This document shows positions 1 through 7,628 of a stretch of DNA of 33,717 nucleotides, in pieces. The stretch is from Mycobacterium sp. (lineage in GTDB: Bacteria > Actinomycetota > Actinomycetes > Mycobacteriales > Mycobacteriaceae). The stretch covers positions 1 through 33,717 of the forward strand of contig JAOPVX010000311.1 in the NCBI GenBank assembly GCA_025965975.1. The letters run 5' to 3'. How positions within the stretch are numbered: position 1 is the first letter of the stretch; the number at the start of each line of letters is the position of its first letter. Below the pieces are notes generated by a model, which was given only the letters and a program-made list of their open reading frames with translations, had not been told where the DNA came from and did no database searches. Both the position numbers and the translations under genes were made by a program.

Positions 1-86
1 TGCTTCAACCGCCGCAACACCGTATCCGGGACGGTCTCCAGTACCTCGAGTGTCGTCTTCGGCGGGACGTACCGATTGTCGGGCAT
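1..86 (-). CDS. PucR-family transcriptional regulator, N-terminal fragment (window edge)
   Basis: Only the first 28 codons are in the window, reading leftwards from an ATG at 86; the gene continues beyond position 1. The peptide starts MPDNRYVPPKTTLEVLETVP and continues into DTVLRRLKQ, which resembles the N-terminus of the M. tuberculosis regulator Rv2242 that lies next to aceE. That protein belongs to the PucR/CdaR-like group with a C-terminal helix-turn-helix. An in-frame TAG lies four codons upstream, so ATG 86 is the earliest ATG start available. It follows aceE on the same strand after a 53-bp gap and may be co-transcribed with it. The DNA-binding part is outside the window, so the family call rests on synteny plus this short match. 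Confidence 0.75.
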   Translation of the reverse strand, partial: MPDNRYVPPKTTLEVLETVPDTVLRRLK

Positions 87-139
87 CCCTAAAAGCTACG
101 CCGTCGCGCTGTCAGTTTCCTCCAACGAGGCCGCTGCGA

Positions 140-2929
140 TCAGGAGACGCCCGGGTCCGATGTCTGCTCCGGCGCGGCCAGCACGTCGTCGATCTTGTAC
201 TTGCGGGCGGCCTCGACCGAGATCGACTGGTCGATGTTCCCGTCCCGGGCCAGGCCCTCGAGAACGGCGACGACGACCGACTCGGCGTCGGTGTTGAAGT
301 ACCGCCGCGCGGCAGGGCGGGTGTCGGAGAACCCGAAGCCGTCGGTGCCCAGCGTGATGTAGGTGCCCGGCACCCACGGCCTGATCTGTTCGGGCACGCC
401 GCGCATCCAGTCGGACACCGCGACCACCGGACCGGCGGCATCGACCAGCGCCGCGGTGATAAACGGCGTGCCCGCAGGCCGCTCGGGATGGCGCAGTCGT
501 TCCTTCTCTATCGCCACACCGTTGCGGTTGAGCTCGCCCCAGCTCGTCACCGACCAGACGTCGGCGGCGACGTCCCATTCCTCGGCGAGCAGATCGGCTG
601 CGCGCAGCGCTTCTGGCATGGCAACACCGGAAGCGAGGATCTGCGCGACGTGTGCGCGCTTCTCCGGCGCCGGCCGATAGCGGTAGATGCCGCGCAGCAG
701 CGCTTCGACATCGATACCCTCGGGTTCCGCCGGCTGTACGTACGGCTCGTTGTAGATCGTCACGTAGAAGTAGACGTTCTCCGGATTCTCGCCGTACATC
801 CGGTGCAGACCGCTCTCCACGATGTAGGCGATCTCGTAGGCGAATGCGGGGTCGTAGGACACCACGGCCGGGTTGGTGGCGGCCAGCAGTAGCGAGTGCC
901 CATCGGCGTGCTGCAGGCCCTCACCCGTCAGGGTGGTGCGGCCCGCCGTGGCACCGAGCACGAAGCCCCTTGCCATCTGGTCGGCCGCGGCCCAGAACCC
1001 GTCGCCGGTCCGCTGGAACCCGAACATCGAGTAGAAGATGTAGACCGGGATCATCGGCTCGTTGTGCGTGGCGTAGGAGCTGCCCGCGGCGGTGAACGAC
1101 GCGGTGGAGCCCGCCTCGTTGATGCCCTCGTGCAGGATCTGGCCGATTTCACTTTCCTTGTACGCCAACATCAGTTCGGCATCGACGGCCGTGTAGAGCT
1201 GGCCGTTGCGGTTGTAGATCTTCAGGCTGGGGAACCATGAGTCCATGCCGAACGTGCGGGCCTCGTCGGGAATGATCGGAACGATGCGCGCACCAATCTC
1301 CTTGTCGCGCAACAGTTCCTTGAACGTGCGCACGGTCGCCATCGTGGTGGCCACCTCTTGGGTGCCTGAGCCCTTCTTGAGTGCCTTGTAGGCATCGCGG
1401 CCAGGCAGCGTCAGCACCTTGGACTTGGTGCGCCGCTCCGGCAGGAATCCGCCCAACGCCCGCCGGCGCTCCAGCATGTAGCGGATCTCCGGGGCCTCGG
1501 GACCGGGGTGGTAGTAGGGCGGCAGGTACGGGTTCTTGTCGAGTTCCTCGTCGCTGATCGGAATTCGAATGGAGTCGCGGAAGTACTTGAGGTCTTGCAG
1601 CGCAAGCTTCTTCATTTGGTGGGTGGCATTGCGGCCCTGGAAGTGCGCGCCCAACGAGTAGCCCTTGATGGTCTTGGCCAGGATCACCGTCGGCTGGCCC
1701 TTGTGCTCCTTCGCGGCGCGGTAGGCGGCGTAGACCTTGCGGTAGTCGTGGCCGCCGCGTTTGAGGTTCCAGATCTCCTGGTCGGACATCTTCTCGACCA
1801 ACTGCTTGGTGCGGGGGTCACGGCCGAAGAAGTGGTCGCGGACGTAGGCACCGTCGTTGGCCTTGTAGGTCTGGTAGTCACCGTCTGGCGTGGTGTTCAT
1901 CAGGTTCACCAACGCGCCGTCGCGGTCGGCGTGCAGCAGCGCGTCCCACTCGCGGCCCCACACCACCTTGATGACGTTCCAGCCCGCGCCCCGGAAGAAG
2001 GACTCCAGTTCCTGAATGATCTTGCCGTTGCCGCGCACCGGACCGTCGAGGCGCTGCAGATTGCAGTTGACCACGAAGGTGAGGTTATCGAGGCCTTCCA
2101 GCGCCGCCACGTGAGACAGGCCGCGGCTCTCCGGCTCGTCCATCTCACCGTCGCCGAGGAACGCCCACACGTGCTGGTCGGACGTGTCCTTGAGGCCGCG
2201 GTCGTGCAGGTAGTGGTTGAACCGGGCCTGGTAGATCGCGTTCATCGGGCCAAGGCCCATCGACACGGTCGGGAACTCCCAGAAGTCCGGCATCAGCCGC
2301 GGGTGGGGATAGGAGGGCAGCCCGCCGCCGGGGTGGCTGTGCTCCTGGCGGAAGCCGTCGAGTTGGTCAGCCGTTAGCCGGCCCTCGAGAAATGCGCGCG
2401 CGTAGATGCCGGGCGAGGCGTGGCCCTGGATGAATATCTGGTCGCCGCCGCCAGGATGAGCCTTGCCGCGGAAGAAGTGGTTGAAACCGACCTCGTACAG
2501 CGCCGCCGACGACGCGTATGTCGAAATATGGCCTCCCACACCGACTCCCGGGCGCTGAGCCCGGTGCACCATGATCGCGGCGTTCCACCGGATCCACGCC
2601 CGGTAGCGCCGCTCGACGTCCTCGTCGCCGGGAAACCACGGCTCGAGCTCGGTCGGGATGGTGTTCACGTAGTCGGTCGACGTCAACGCGGGGATGGCCA
2701 CCCGCTGTTCGCCGGAGCGTTCCAGCAACCGCAACATCAGGTAGCGCGCCCGCGCAGGACCCGACCGCTCCAGCAACTCGTCGAACGACTCAAGCCATTC
2801 GGCGGTCTCCTCGGGATCGATATCGGGCAAATACGACGCGACGCCTTCACGAATCACCCGAACCCGATCGGGTTCGGCTGCGGTGCCGGAGTTTTGGGCC
2901 AGGTCTTGGCGCACGAACTCGGTGGTCAA
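140..2929 (-). CDS. aceE: Pyruvate dehydrogenase E1 component, homodimeric type
   Basis: This 929-residue protein decarboxylates pyruvate with thiamine diphosphate and feeds acetyl groups to the E2 component of the cytosolic pyruvate dehydrogenase complex. The full-length sequence matches mycobacterial AceE throughout. The thiamine-diphosphate motif starts with [10 protein letters not shown] near residue 259 and ends at NCNLQRLDG about 30 residues later. The central transketolase-like pyrimidine-binding region ([20 protein letters not shown]) and the C-terminal domain ([19 protein letters not shown]) are intact. The start is a TTG at 2929 with a good AGGAG ribosome-binding site at 2937-2941, giving the N-terminus [14 protein letters not shown] that is typical of the family. 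It is divergent from the lipoprotein gene. Nothing suggests damage. Confidence 0.98.
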   Translation of the reverse strand: MTTEFVRQDLAQNSGTAAEPDRVRVIREGVASYLPDIDPEETAEWLESFDELLERSGPARARYLMLRLLERSGEQRVAIPALTSTDYVNTIPTELEPWFPGDEDVERRYRAWIRWNAAIMVHRAQRPGVGVGGHISTYASSAALYEVGFNHFFRGKAHPGGGDQIFIQGHASPGIYARAFLEGRLTADQLDGFRQEHSHPGGGLPSYPHPRLMPDFWEFPTVSMGLGPMNAIYQARFNHYLHDRGLKDTSDQHVWAFLGDGEMDEPESRGLSHVAALEGLDNLTFVVNCNLQRLDGPVRGNGKIIQELESFFRGAGWNVIKVVWGREWDALLHADRDGALVNLMNTTPDGDYQTYKANDGAYVRDHFFGRDPRTKQLVEKMSDQEIWNLKRGGHDYRKVYAAYRAAKEHKGQPTVILAKTIKGYSLGAHFQGRNATHQMKKLALQDLKYFRDSIRIPISDEELDKNPYLPPYYHPGPEAPEIRYMLERRRALGGFLPERRTKSKVLTLPGRDAYKALKKGSGTQEVATTMATVRTFKELLRDKEIGARIVPIIPDEARTFGMDSWFPSLKIYNRNGQLYTAVDAELMLAYKESEIGQILHEGINEAGSTASFTAAGSSYATHNEPMIPVYIFYSMFGFQRTGDGFWAAADQMARGFVLGATAGRTTLTGEGLQHADGHSLLLAATNPAVVSYDPAFAYEIAYIVESGLHRMYGENPENVYFYVTIYNEPYVQPAEPEGIDVEALLRGIYRYRPAPEKRAHVAQILASGVAMPEALRAADLLAEEWDVAADVWSVTSWGELNRNGVAIEKERLRHPERPAGTPFITAALVDAAGPVVAVSDWMRGVPEQIRPWVPGTYITLGTDGFGFSDTRPAARRYFNTDAESVVVAVLEGLARDGNIDQSISVEAARKYKIDDVLAAPEQTSDPGVS

Positions 2930-3076
2930 CTTCCGCTCCTTGTTAGGCGGTGTAGGTGCTTATGCGATCGGCACAGCGCCTTTATCGTCCCCCCATCGTG
3001 CCCCACTTGCACTGCTGGGGGTGGCGACTGGAATGAACCCGCGGTCGACGGCCCAAACCGGTAACGTCTGCAGACC
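2930..3076. promoter_or_regulatory. Divergent promoter region between aceE and the lipoprotein gene
   Basis: This 147-bp gap must carry promoters in both directions. On the minus strand the aceE ribosome-binding site AGGAG sits about six bases before its TTG start. On the plus strand a -10-like TAACGT at 3062-3067 ends nine bases before the GTG at 3077, and no Shine-Dalgarno sequence precedes that GTG, so the lipoprotein mRNA may be leaderless (inference). A CCCCCA/TGGGGG inverted pair lies around 2988-3020 with a 20-base spacer; it could be an operator or chance. No transcription start can be proven from sequence alone. Confidence 0.45.
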
Positions 3077-3655
3077 GTGCTGATCGGTGGGCTGTCTCGC
3101 AAGCGGCTGCGGATCGCGGCGCTGGCGATGGGTACCCTGGCCGCCATGGCGATGGTCATCGTCGGCTGCAACAGCGTCACCTCGGGCAGTCCTACGATCG
3201 ATCGGGCCGACGCACCTGTGTATCGGGCGTCGGTGTCGGCGTCCAGCGAAGAGTCGGCCGCCAGCTCGAGCTCTCGCGAGTCCGAACGCCAGGGGTCGAT
3301 CACCAGGCAGGCGGTCCACTCGTCGTGTGATGGGCTGAGTTCGTCGAGCGTGGACGCCATCACGGCGGTGAACAACTTCGTCGACTCGTTCAACAAGAAC
3401 GGCGCCGATGCAGCCGCCAAGGCGGGCCCTGCCATCGATGCGCTCAACCACAGTGCCGATCTGGTCGCGCGGGGCGTGTCCGACGTGCTCGCCCAGAACC
3501 TGCGCGATGCGCTCAACGCCTGGGTCGACGCGGCCAGAGGGCTCGCGACGGCGATCGCGGGCAATTATGGGCCCACCGAATTCAACGCGGCGATCACCAA
3601 ACTCAACGACACCAAGACCACCGCGCTGAACCTGTGCGACGCGGCATATCGATGA
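3077..3655 (+). CDS. Conserved mycobacterial lipoprotein (Rv2240c-like)
   Basis: The product is a 192-residue exported lipoprotein of unknown function. After a basic start (SRKRLRIAA) comes a hydrophobic stretch and then a lipobox IVGC, with Cys31 as the predicted lipidated residue, so the mature protein should be anchored outside the cytoplasmic membrane. A Ser-rich low-complexity linker (about residues 53-75) precedes a helical, Ala/Asn/Asp-rich domain. The C-terminal part ends KTTALNLCDAAYR, leaving cysteines near residues 83 and 187 that could pair. Gene order next to aceE and upstream of the DUF3052 and ahpE genes is the same as in M. tuberculosis (Rv2240c). The GTG start has no clear ribosome-binding site. 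Function is not known. Confidence 0.85.
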   Translation: MLIGGLSRKRLRIAALAMGTLAAMAMVIVGCNSVTSGSPTIDRADAPVYRASVSASSEESAASSSSRESERQGSITRQAVHSSCDGLSSSSVDAITAVNNFVDSFNKNGADAAAKAGPAIDALNHSADLVARGVSDVLAQNLRDALNAWVDAARGLATAIAGNYGPTEFNAAITKLNDTKTTALNLCDAAYR

Positions 3656-3746
3656 ACCTGGCCGCCAGGCGTCGGTCGTCGCGCGGCGGCGTGCGACGAT
3701 AGGGCCGAGCGCAACGTGCGTCGAGCTGGCTGAAGGAGGACTGACC

Positions 3747-4172
3747 GTGGTCGCGGCGGATGACGCCCCGAGCTACGCCCGCAGACTGGGCATCCAAAAA
3801 GATCAGGTTGTGCAGGAGTTGGGCTGGGACGAGGACACCGACGACGACATCCGGGCCGACATCGAAGAGGCGTGCGGCGGCGACTTGCTCGACGAAGACG
3901 CCGACGATGTCATCGACGTCGTCTTCTTGTGGTGGCGCGATGGCGACGGCGACCTCGTCGACCGGCTGATGGATGCCATCACCCCGCTGGCCGACGACGG
4001 CGTGATCTGGGTGGTGACGCCGAAAACCGGCAAGCCCGGCCACGTGCTTCCCGCAGAGATCGCCGAATCCGCACCGACCGCAGGCCTGATGCAGACGTCG
4101 TCGGCGAATCTGGGCGACTGGAGCGCGAGCAGGCTGGTGCAGCCGAAGTCCAAGGCGGCGGGGAGGCGCTAG
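3747..4172 (+). CDS. DUF3052 family protein (Rv2239c-like)
   Basis: This 141-residue, strongly acidic cytosolic protein belongs to the actinobacterial DUF3052 family, whose role is not established. The sequence has the family pattern: YARRLGIQKDQVVQELGWDE near the N-terminus, an acidic stretch, VIDVVFLWWRDGDGDLVDRL in the middle, and GVIWVVTPKTGKPGHV before a tail ending in QTSSANLGDWSASRLVQPK. The GTG start at 3747 is well supported by an AAGGAGGA ribosome-binding site at 3733-3740, six bases upstream. Its TAG stop overlaps the GTG start of ahpE by one base (TAGTG), so translation of the two is probably coupled. The same pairing is found in M. tuberculosis, which hints at a shared role with the peroxiredoxin. 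Confidence 0.9.
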   Translation: MVAADDAPSYARRLGIQKDQVVQELGWDEDTDDDIRADIEEACGGDLLDEDADDVIDVVFLWWRDGDGDLVDRLMDAITPLADDGVIWVVTPKTGKPGHVLPAEIAESAPTAGLMQTSSANLGDWSASRLVQPKSKAAGRR

Positions 4173-4636
4173 TGCTTGGCGCCGGCGACGAGGCACCGGA
4201 CTTCACGCTCAAGGATCAGAATCAGCAGGCCGTCACCCTGGGCGGCTTCCGCGGTGTGCGCAACGTGCTGCTGGTGTTCTTCCCTCTCGCATTCACCGGC
4301 ATCTGCCAGGGTGAGCTGGACGAGATCCGCGACCACCTGCCCAGCTACGAGAACGACGACACCGCCACGCTGGCGATCTCGGTGGGCCCGTCGCCCACCC
4401 ACAAGATCTGGGCGACGCAGAGCGGCTTCACCTTTCCCGTGCTTTCCGACTTCTGGCCGCACGGCGCGGTCGCGCAGTCCTACGGCGTGTTCAACGACGT
4501 CGGCGGCTTCGCCAACCGCGGCACGTTCGTCATTGACCGGTCGGGCGTCATCCGGTTCGCCGAGATGAAGACGCCGGGGGAGCCGCGCGATCAGGCCGTG
4601 TGGACGGATGCGCTCAAAGCGCTTCGGCCTGGTTGA
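4172..4636 (+). CDS. ahpE: 1-Cys peroxiredoxin AhpE
   Basis: AhpE is a cytosolic thiol peroxidase that reduces hydroperoxides and peroxynitrite. The 154-residue protein has the expected length and carries the peroxidatic motif PLAFTGICQGEL with Cys45. It is the only cysteine, which fits the one-cysteine mechanism in which an external thiol such as mycothiol/mycoredoxin resolves the sulfenic acid. Other conserved blocks are APDFTLKDQNQQ at the start and PVLSDFWPHGAVAQSYGVF, with NRGTFVIDRSGVIRFAEM in the second half. The GTG start at 4172 shares its G with the stop codon of the DUF3052 gene. The open frame extends further upstream, but that part reads antiparallel-type arginine-rich sequence and overlaps the DUF3052 gene, so it is not coding. 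Confidence 0.96.
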   Translation: MLGAGDEAPDFTLKDQNQQAVTLGGFRGVRNVLLVFFPLAFTGICQGELDEIRDHLPSYENDDTATLAISVGPSPTHKIWATQSGFTFPVLSDFWPHGAVAQSYGVFNDVGGFANRGTFVIDRSGVIRFAEMKTPGEPRDQAVWTDALKALRPG

Positions 4637-4681
4637 CGGATTTCCGCCTGCCCGTCATCGACCTGTAGCCTGCCCGGCAAG

Positions 4682-4756
4682 GGGCGCGTAGCTCAGTGGT
4701 AGAGCTCTGGTTTTACACACCAGCGGTCGGCGGTTCGATACCGTCCGCGCCCACCA
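4682..4756 (+). tRNA. valV: tRNA-Val (anticodon UAC), integration target
   Basis: The cloverleaf folds completely. The acceptor GGGCGCG pairs with CGCGCCC, the D stem is GCTC/GAGC, and the anticodon stem CTGGT/ACCAG holds the loop TTTACAC (anticodon TAC). The T stem GGCGG pairs with CCGTC (one G-U) around TTCGATA, and CCA is encoded. Valine identity follows from the UAC anticodon. A perfect 44-bp copy of its 3' half lies at 9366-9409, marking it as the attachment site of the island that follows. The symbol is by analogy with the tRNA-Val next to ahpE in M. tuberculosis. Confidence 0.95.
4712..4755 (+). repeat. Left attachment repeat (tRNA-Val 3' half)
   Basis: Bases 4712-4755, from the anticodon loop to the CC of the CCA end, are identical over 44 bp to 9366-9409 in the same orientation. 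A further GG plus one mismatch extends the match by three bases on the left. Duplication of a tRNA 3' half is the standard footprint of tyrosine-integrase insertion. The functional tRNA is kept on this side. Confidence 0.9.
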
Positions 4757-4807
4757 ATGTTCATGCAGGTCAGCGACATACCGCGGTCCGGCTAGGCTCG
4801 GCAGATG

Positions 4808-4834
4808 AACCCCCGTTGTGCCAAGAGTGTGCCA
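4808..4834 (+). repeat. Inner 27-bp direct repeat, left copy
   Basis: This 27-bp stretch recurs exactly at 9223-9249. Read on the minus strand it contains two TGGCACA heptamers 12 bp apart. Paired short direct repeats close to the core are typical of arm-type binding sites for tyrosine integrases, so this may be the left arm of the ancestral attP region. That role is inference. Confidence 0.7.
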
Positions 4835-4890
4835 GCCAATTCGCACATCCGGTCGATCGCCTGCCACGGCTGCCTGTGTGGCTGCTGACG

Positions 4891-5310
4891 GCAATTGCGA
4901 TCCGCGACGCTGTGCAGGCGCTCAGCATCGAGGTGCGCGCCGGGTTGCACACCGGCGAGTGCGAGGTCCGTGGCGATGACATCGGCGGGATCGCCGTGCA
5001 CATCGGCGCACGGGTGAGCGCCCTGGCGGGGCCGAACGATGTGCTCGTGTCCAGCACGCTGCGCGACCTCGTGATCGGGTCAGGGCTCGAGTTTTGGGCG
5101 GGGTGCATAGCGCGAACGGGAAGCGCTGATTCATGTCCCTCCCCGCCGGGCTACTGGTTCTCGACGCGCCGGGCGGCGGAGATCGGTGACCGTGACTGGC
5201 ATGCGCTGCTTGACGCTCACGACGCGGTCGTCCGGTCGCAGCTCGCTCGCTTTCGAGGCCGCGAGGTGAGCACATCGGGAGTCGGCCCGACGTGTAAAGA
5301 TCCGCTCTAA
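4891..5310 (+). pseudogene. Class III nucleotide cyclase remnant, circularly permuted
   Basis: Two pieces of a class III adenylate/guanylate cyclase domain lie in the wrong order. Bases 4891-5097 encode the C-terminal half: [18 protein letters not shown], then [20 protein letters not shown], ending at [18 protein letters not shown]. Bases 5158-5280 encode the N-terminal half: [20 protein letters not shown], then [20 protein letters not shown]. In intact mycobacterial cyclases the second piece comes first and about 20 residues join it to the first. The metal-binding FTDIVGS motif and the DGFLA block are missing, so no activity is expected. The frame is open through both pieces to a stop at 5310, but no proper start exists; reading upstream runs into the tRNA. 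Confidence 0.75.
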
Positions 5311-5351
5311 GGTGTGCATTGGACGCGGAATGAGTGCCATAGCCGTCCCCA

Positions 5352-5395
5352 TTGATCGCTGTGTCAAAACCTTTAGATTATGTTAAGGTTTTGAC
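5352..5395 (+). promoter_or_regulatory. Promoter and palindromic operator of the toxin-antitoxin operon
   Basis: A perfect inverted repeat with 11-bp arms, GTCAAAACCTT at 5363-5373 and AAGGTTTTGAC at 5385-5395, separated by 11 bp, ends directly against the ATG at 5396. A -35-like TTGATC at 5352-5357 and a -10-like TAGATT at 5374-5379 (16-bp spacing) put the -10 box inside the palindrome. There is no ribosome-binding site, so the transcript is probably leaderless or nearly so. AbiEi-type antitoxins are known to repress their own operons by binding inverted repeats, which makes this the likely autoregulatory operator (inference). Confidence 0.75.
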
Positions 5396-5965
5396 ATGGC
5401 TGTGGTGACGAAGCTGGAGCGGCTGCGCGAGGTGGCGTTGGATCAGCATGGGTTCGTCACGACCGCGCAAGCCTTGGAAGAGGGCGTATCGCACGCCGAA
5501 TTGTCCGCGATGATCGCCCGTGACCGGCTGGAACGCGTTGCCCACGGTGTCTACCGGGTGCCGCAGGTCGCGGCGACGGAGTTCGACCAGTATCAGCTGG
5601 CTGTGCTGTGGACCGGCGCGCCGGAGGCGTGTCTGAGCCACGACACCGCGCTGGAGGCGTGGCAGGTCAGCGACATCAATCCCGACCGTATCCACCTCAC
5701 TGTCGCAAGCCACCGTCGTATCCGCCGTGCCGGCGGTGGACTCTATGTTGTCCACCACCAGGACCTCGACGCGCGACAGGTGACGTGGTGGCAAGGGATC
5801 CCGATGGTCAACGTTCCCACGGCGATCGCCCAGTGCATCGCCTCCGGCGTGCCGACTTACTTGATCCGCCAGGCACTGGATCGGGCTGGCCGCACCAGCC
5901 GCCTGCCGAGGGCCGACGCCGAAAAGCTCGCCGCGGCCCTGGAGGCTCGCGATGGCGGCGGGTGA
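5396..5965 (+). CDS. AbiEi/MenA-type antitoxin (type IV toxin-antitoxin family)
   Basis: The 189-residue protein has the AbiEi_4-type layout. The N-terminal winged helix-turn-helix covers about residues 5-55 (LREVALDQHGFVTTAQALEE, then LERVAHGVYRVP). It is followed by the domain with LAVLWTGAPEACLSHDTALE, the segment LDARQVTWWQGIPMVNVPTA and a helical C-terminus. Proteins of this family (for example MenA3/Rv1044 of M. tuberculosis) neutralise a nucleotidyltransferase toxin and repress their operon. The start ATG abuts the palindrome described above. The gene overlaps the toxin gene by 14 bp, which indicates coupled translation. GC content and codon use look mycobacterial rather than freshly imported. 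The assignment to the AbiEi family is firm; the exact subgroup is not. Confidence 0.88.
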   Translation: MAVVTKLERLREVALDQHGFVTTAQALEEGVSHAELSAMIARDRLERVAHGVYRVPQVAATEFDQYQLAVLWTGAPEACLSHDTALEAWQVSDINPDRIHLTVASHRRIRRAGGGLYVVHHQDLDARQVTWWQGIPMVNVPTAIAQCIASGVPTYLIRQALDRAGRTSRLPRADAEKLAAALEARDGGG

Positions 5966-6893
5966 GCCGGCCAACCTCGCGCAGTCGCTGGATGGGTTGA
6001 AACCGAAAGACAAGCCGCCGTCGTCTGCTCGGGTTCTTCATACCTGGATCGCCCAAGCCCAGGACAGCATCGGATCAGCTGGCCCGCGTTTGGGCTGGCT
6101 GGTGGCTGCGACCGTCGTCACCGCCGCGCTTCAGCGCGCCGTGGACGAGTCCGGCACGGCGCTGTTCCTGCTGAAGGGCGGCACCATGCTGCAATACCGG
6201 CTGCCCGGCATGTCGCGCACCACCCAAGACATCGACGGCCTGGTCCGTGGTGACATCGACCGTTTCCTGGCAGAACTGGACGGCACTCTCGGCCAACCCT
6301 GGGGACCGCTGATGCTCGTGCGCGGAGAAGTTGAAACCATCGACGTCCCACACAAGCTCGTGAAGCCACGGCGCTTCGACATGACCGTGCTGCTCAACGG
6401 TGTGACGTGGAGACGGGTCCAGATCGAAATATCCCCAGACGAAGGCCACGCCGGCACAATGCCCGAGCAGATTCCCTCGCCCTCGCTGGCCGGGTTCGGG
6501 CTGCCTACCCCCGACCACCTCGTCAGCCTGTCGATGCGTTACCAAATCGCTCAGAAGGTCCATGCCTCCACGGACCCCCACGATCCGCCTGCGTTGGTCA
6601 ACGACCGCGCCCGTGACGTGGTGGACCTGCTGTTGCTGCGCACCCTCACTGAGACGTCCGGGCATCCGTCGTTGACCGAGATCCGTGCCGCAATCGAGGA
6701 CATCTTCGCCGCCCGCGTCGCCGAAGCTGCGGCCGCCGACGCGCCATCGCGCAGCTGGCCCGCAAGGTTGAATGCCCATCCGCACTGGGGGCCGAGCTTC
6801 GCAAAGGCCGCCGATTCCGCCGGTCTGACCGTCGCGATGGCCGACGCTGTCGCACAGGTCAACGCCTGGCTGAATCTCATCCAACGCGCGTAG
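5952..6893 (+). CDS. AbiEii/MenT-type nucleotidyltransferase toxin (DUF1814)
   Basis: This 313-residue protein carries the motifs of the AbiEii/AbiGii nucleotidyltransferase fold. These are FLLKGGTMLQYRL with Lys75-Gly76-Gly77, the metal-binding pair Asp93-x-Asp95 in TTQDIDGLV, a middle acidic block RVQIEISPDEG, and the distal motifs IAQKVHA and NDRARDVVDLLLL. M. tuberculosis members (MenT toxins) block translation by adding nucleotides to tRNA acceptor ends; whether this one does so is inference. The ATG at 5952 lies inside the end of the antitoxin gene. The C-terminal segment is Ala-rich and helical. All visible key residues are present, so the toxin looks intact and its retention in an otherwise decayed island fits an addictive or defensive role. 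Confidence 0.9.
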   Translation: MAAGEPANLAQSLDGLKPKDKPPSSARVLHTWIAQAQDSIGSAGPRLGWLVAATVVTAALQRAVDESGTALFLLKGGTMLQYRLPGMSRTTQDIDGLVRGDIDRFLAELDGTLGQPWGPLMLVRGEVETIDVPHKLVKPRRFDMTVLLNGVTWRRVQIEISPDEGHAGTMPEQIPSPSLAGFGLPTPDHLVSLSMRYQIAQKVHASTDPHDPPALVNDRARDVVDLLLLRTLTETSGHPSLTEIRAAIEDIFAARVAEAAAADAPSRSWPARLNAHPHWGPSFAKAADSAGLTVAMADAVAQVNAWLNLIQRA

Positions 6894-7109
6894 GCCGCGT
6901 CGCCGCAGCATCGGCACCGAGTTCATCGACCTGGCGGGTCGGGGAAGCGGCCACGTAGGACCCGACGCGCGAACAAGCATTGTGAAACCGGCCCGAATCA
7001 GAGGGGTGGCGCGGCAGCTTGCTCCCTTCACGAAGGCGCTGTCGCTCGCGTGCCCTGATTTGAGTTGCCGTTTATTCGGCGAGAATGACTCGGATCTGAC
7101 CGGAATCGG
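6894..7109. other. Spacer with degenerate GAGAAT-ACTCGG repeats
   Basis: No convincing gene lies between the toxin gene and the resolvase remnant. A 20-bp degenerate direct repeat, CGAGAATgACTCGGAtCT at about 7078-7097 and again at 7162-7181 with 16 of 20 matches, lies next to the resolvase tail. It may be part of an old res-type recombination site (weak inference). Confidence 0.3.
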
Positions 7110-7466
7110 TCAGTTCTCCCGAAACGGTCGAGAATTCCTTCTCTGTTGTGTGACAAGCAATTTCGAGAATAACTCGGAGCTTGCACGCATGGGTGTTCGG
7201 TAATCCGTTGTCCTGGGTTTTTCCACCGGTTCGATTGTGGCCGTGGCGGTCAGGCGCCGGCACCACGCGGCGCAAACGGTATGAGTTTGGCGGCTAACAC
7301 CGAGAGTTTCGGCGATGGTGCTTGCTGGCTCGCCATTGGTGTGCACCCTCTGCGCCACAGCCGCTTTAGAAGCATCCAGCGCCTTTGGCCGACCTATCGA
7401 CTGCCCGCGAGCCCGCCGTGCGTCCCGCGTTGCTGTGCGGCCGGGCCACTTTGTGTCTTGCGTCAC
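7110..7466 (-). pseudogene. Resolvase/invertase C-terminal remnant
   Basis: Only the DNA-binding tail of a serine recombinase is recognisable. ARRARGQSIGRPKALDASKA is followed by a Hin-type helix-turn-helix region, GEPASTIAETLGVSRQT. The expected catalytic domain (about 130 residues with the nucleophilic serine) should lie upstream at higher coordinates but is absent; the reading frame opens only at 7466 with unrelated residues. The frame runs on to 7110, although a real resolvase would have ended near 7250. It is therefore a 5'-truncated relic, consistent with past IS- or resolvase-mediated rearrangement inside the island. Confidence 0.65.
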
Positions 7467-7628
7467 AGGACCATCGCGGATACGGTATTCAGTAGTCAGG
7501 ATCCAATATCCCGACGATGGCGCGCCGTGCGGCTGTGACTTGCGGTCCAGGCGCTCGAGCGGGTTGGGAATGCCGCATTCGCGCCTATGCGATATGCGGT
7601 GCTCGACAAAGCGAAAGGCCTCATATTT

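Noticed and set aside
1508-2377. 289-codon plus-strand open frame inside aceE
   Set aside because: It is the antisense shadow of a highly conserved gene with GC-rich third positions; no ribosome-binding site and no family resemblance.
4655-4894. Minus-strand 79-codon frame across the tRNA (ARTVSNRRP type peptide)
   Set aside because: This is the well-known false translation of a tRNA 3' end, not a protein.
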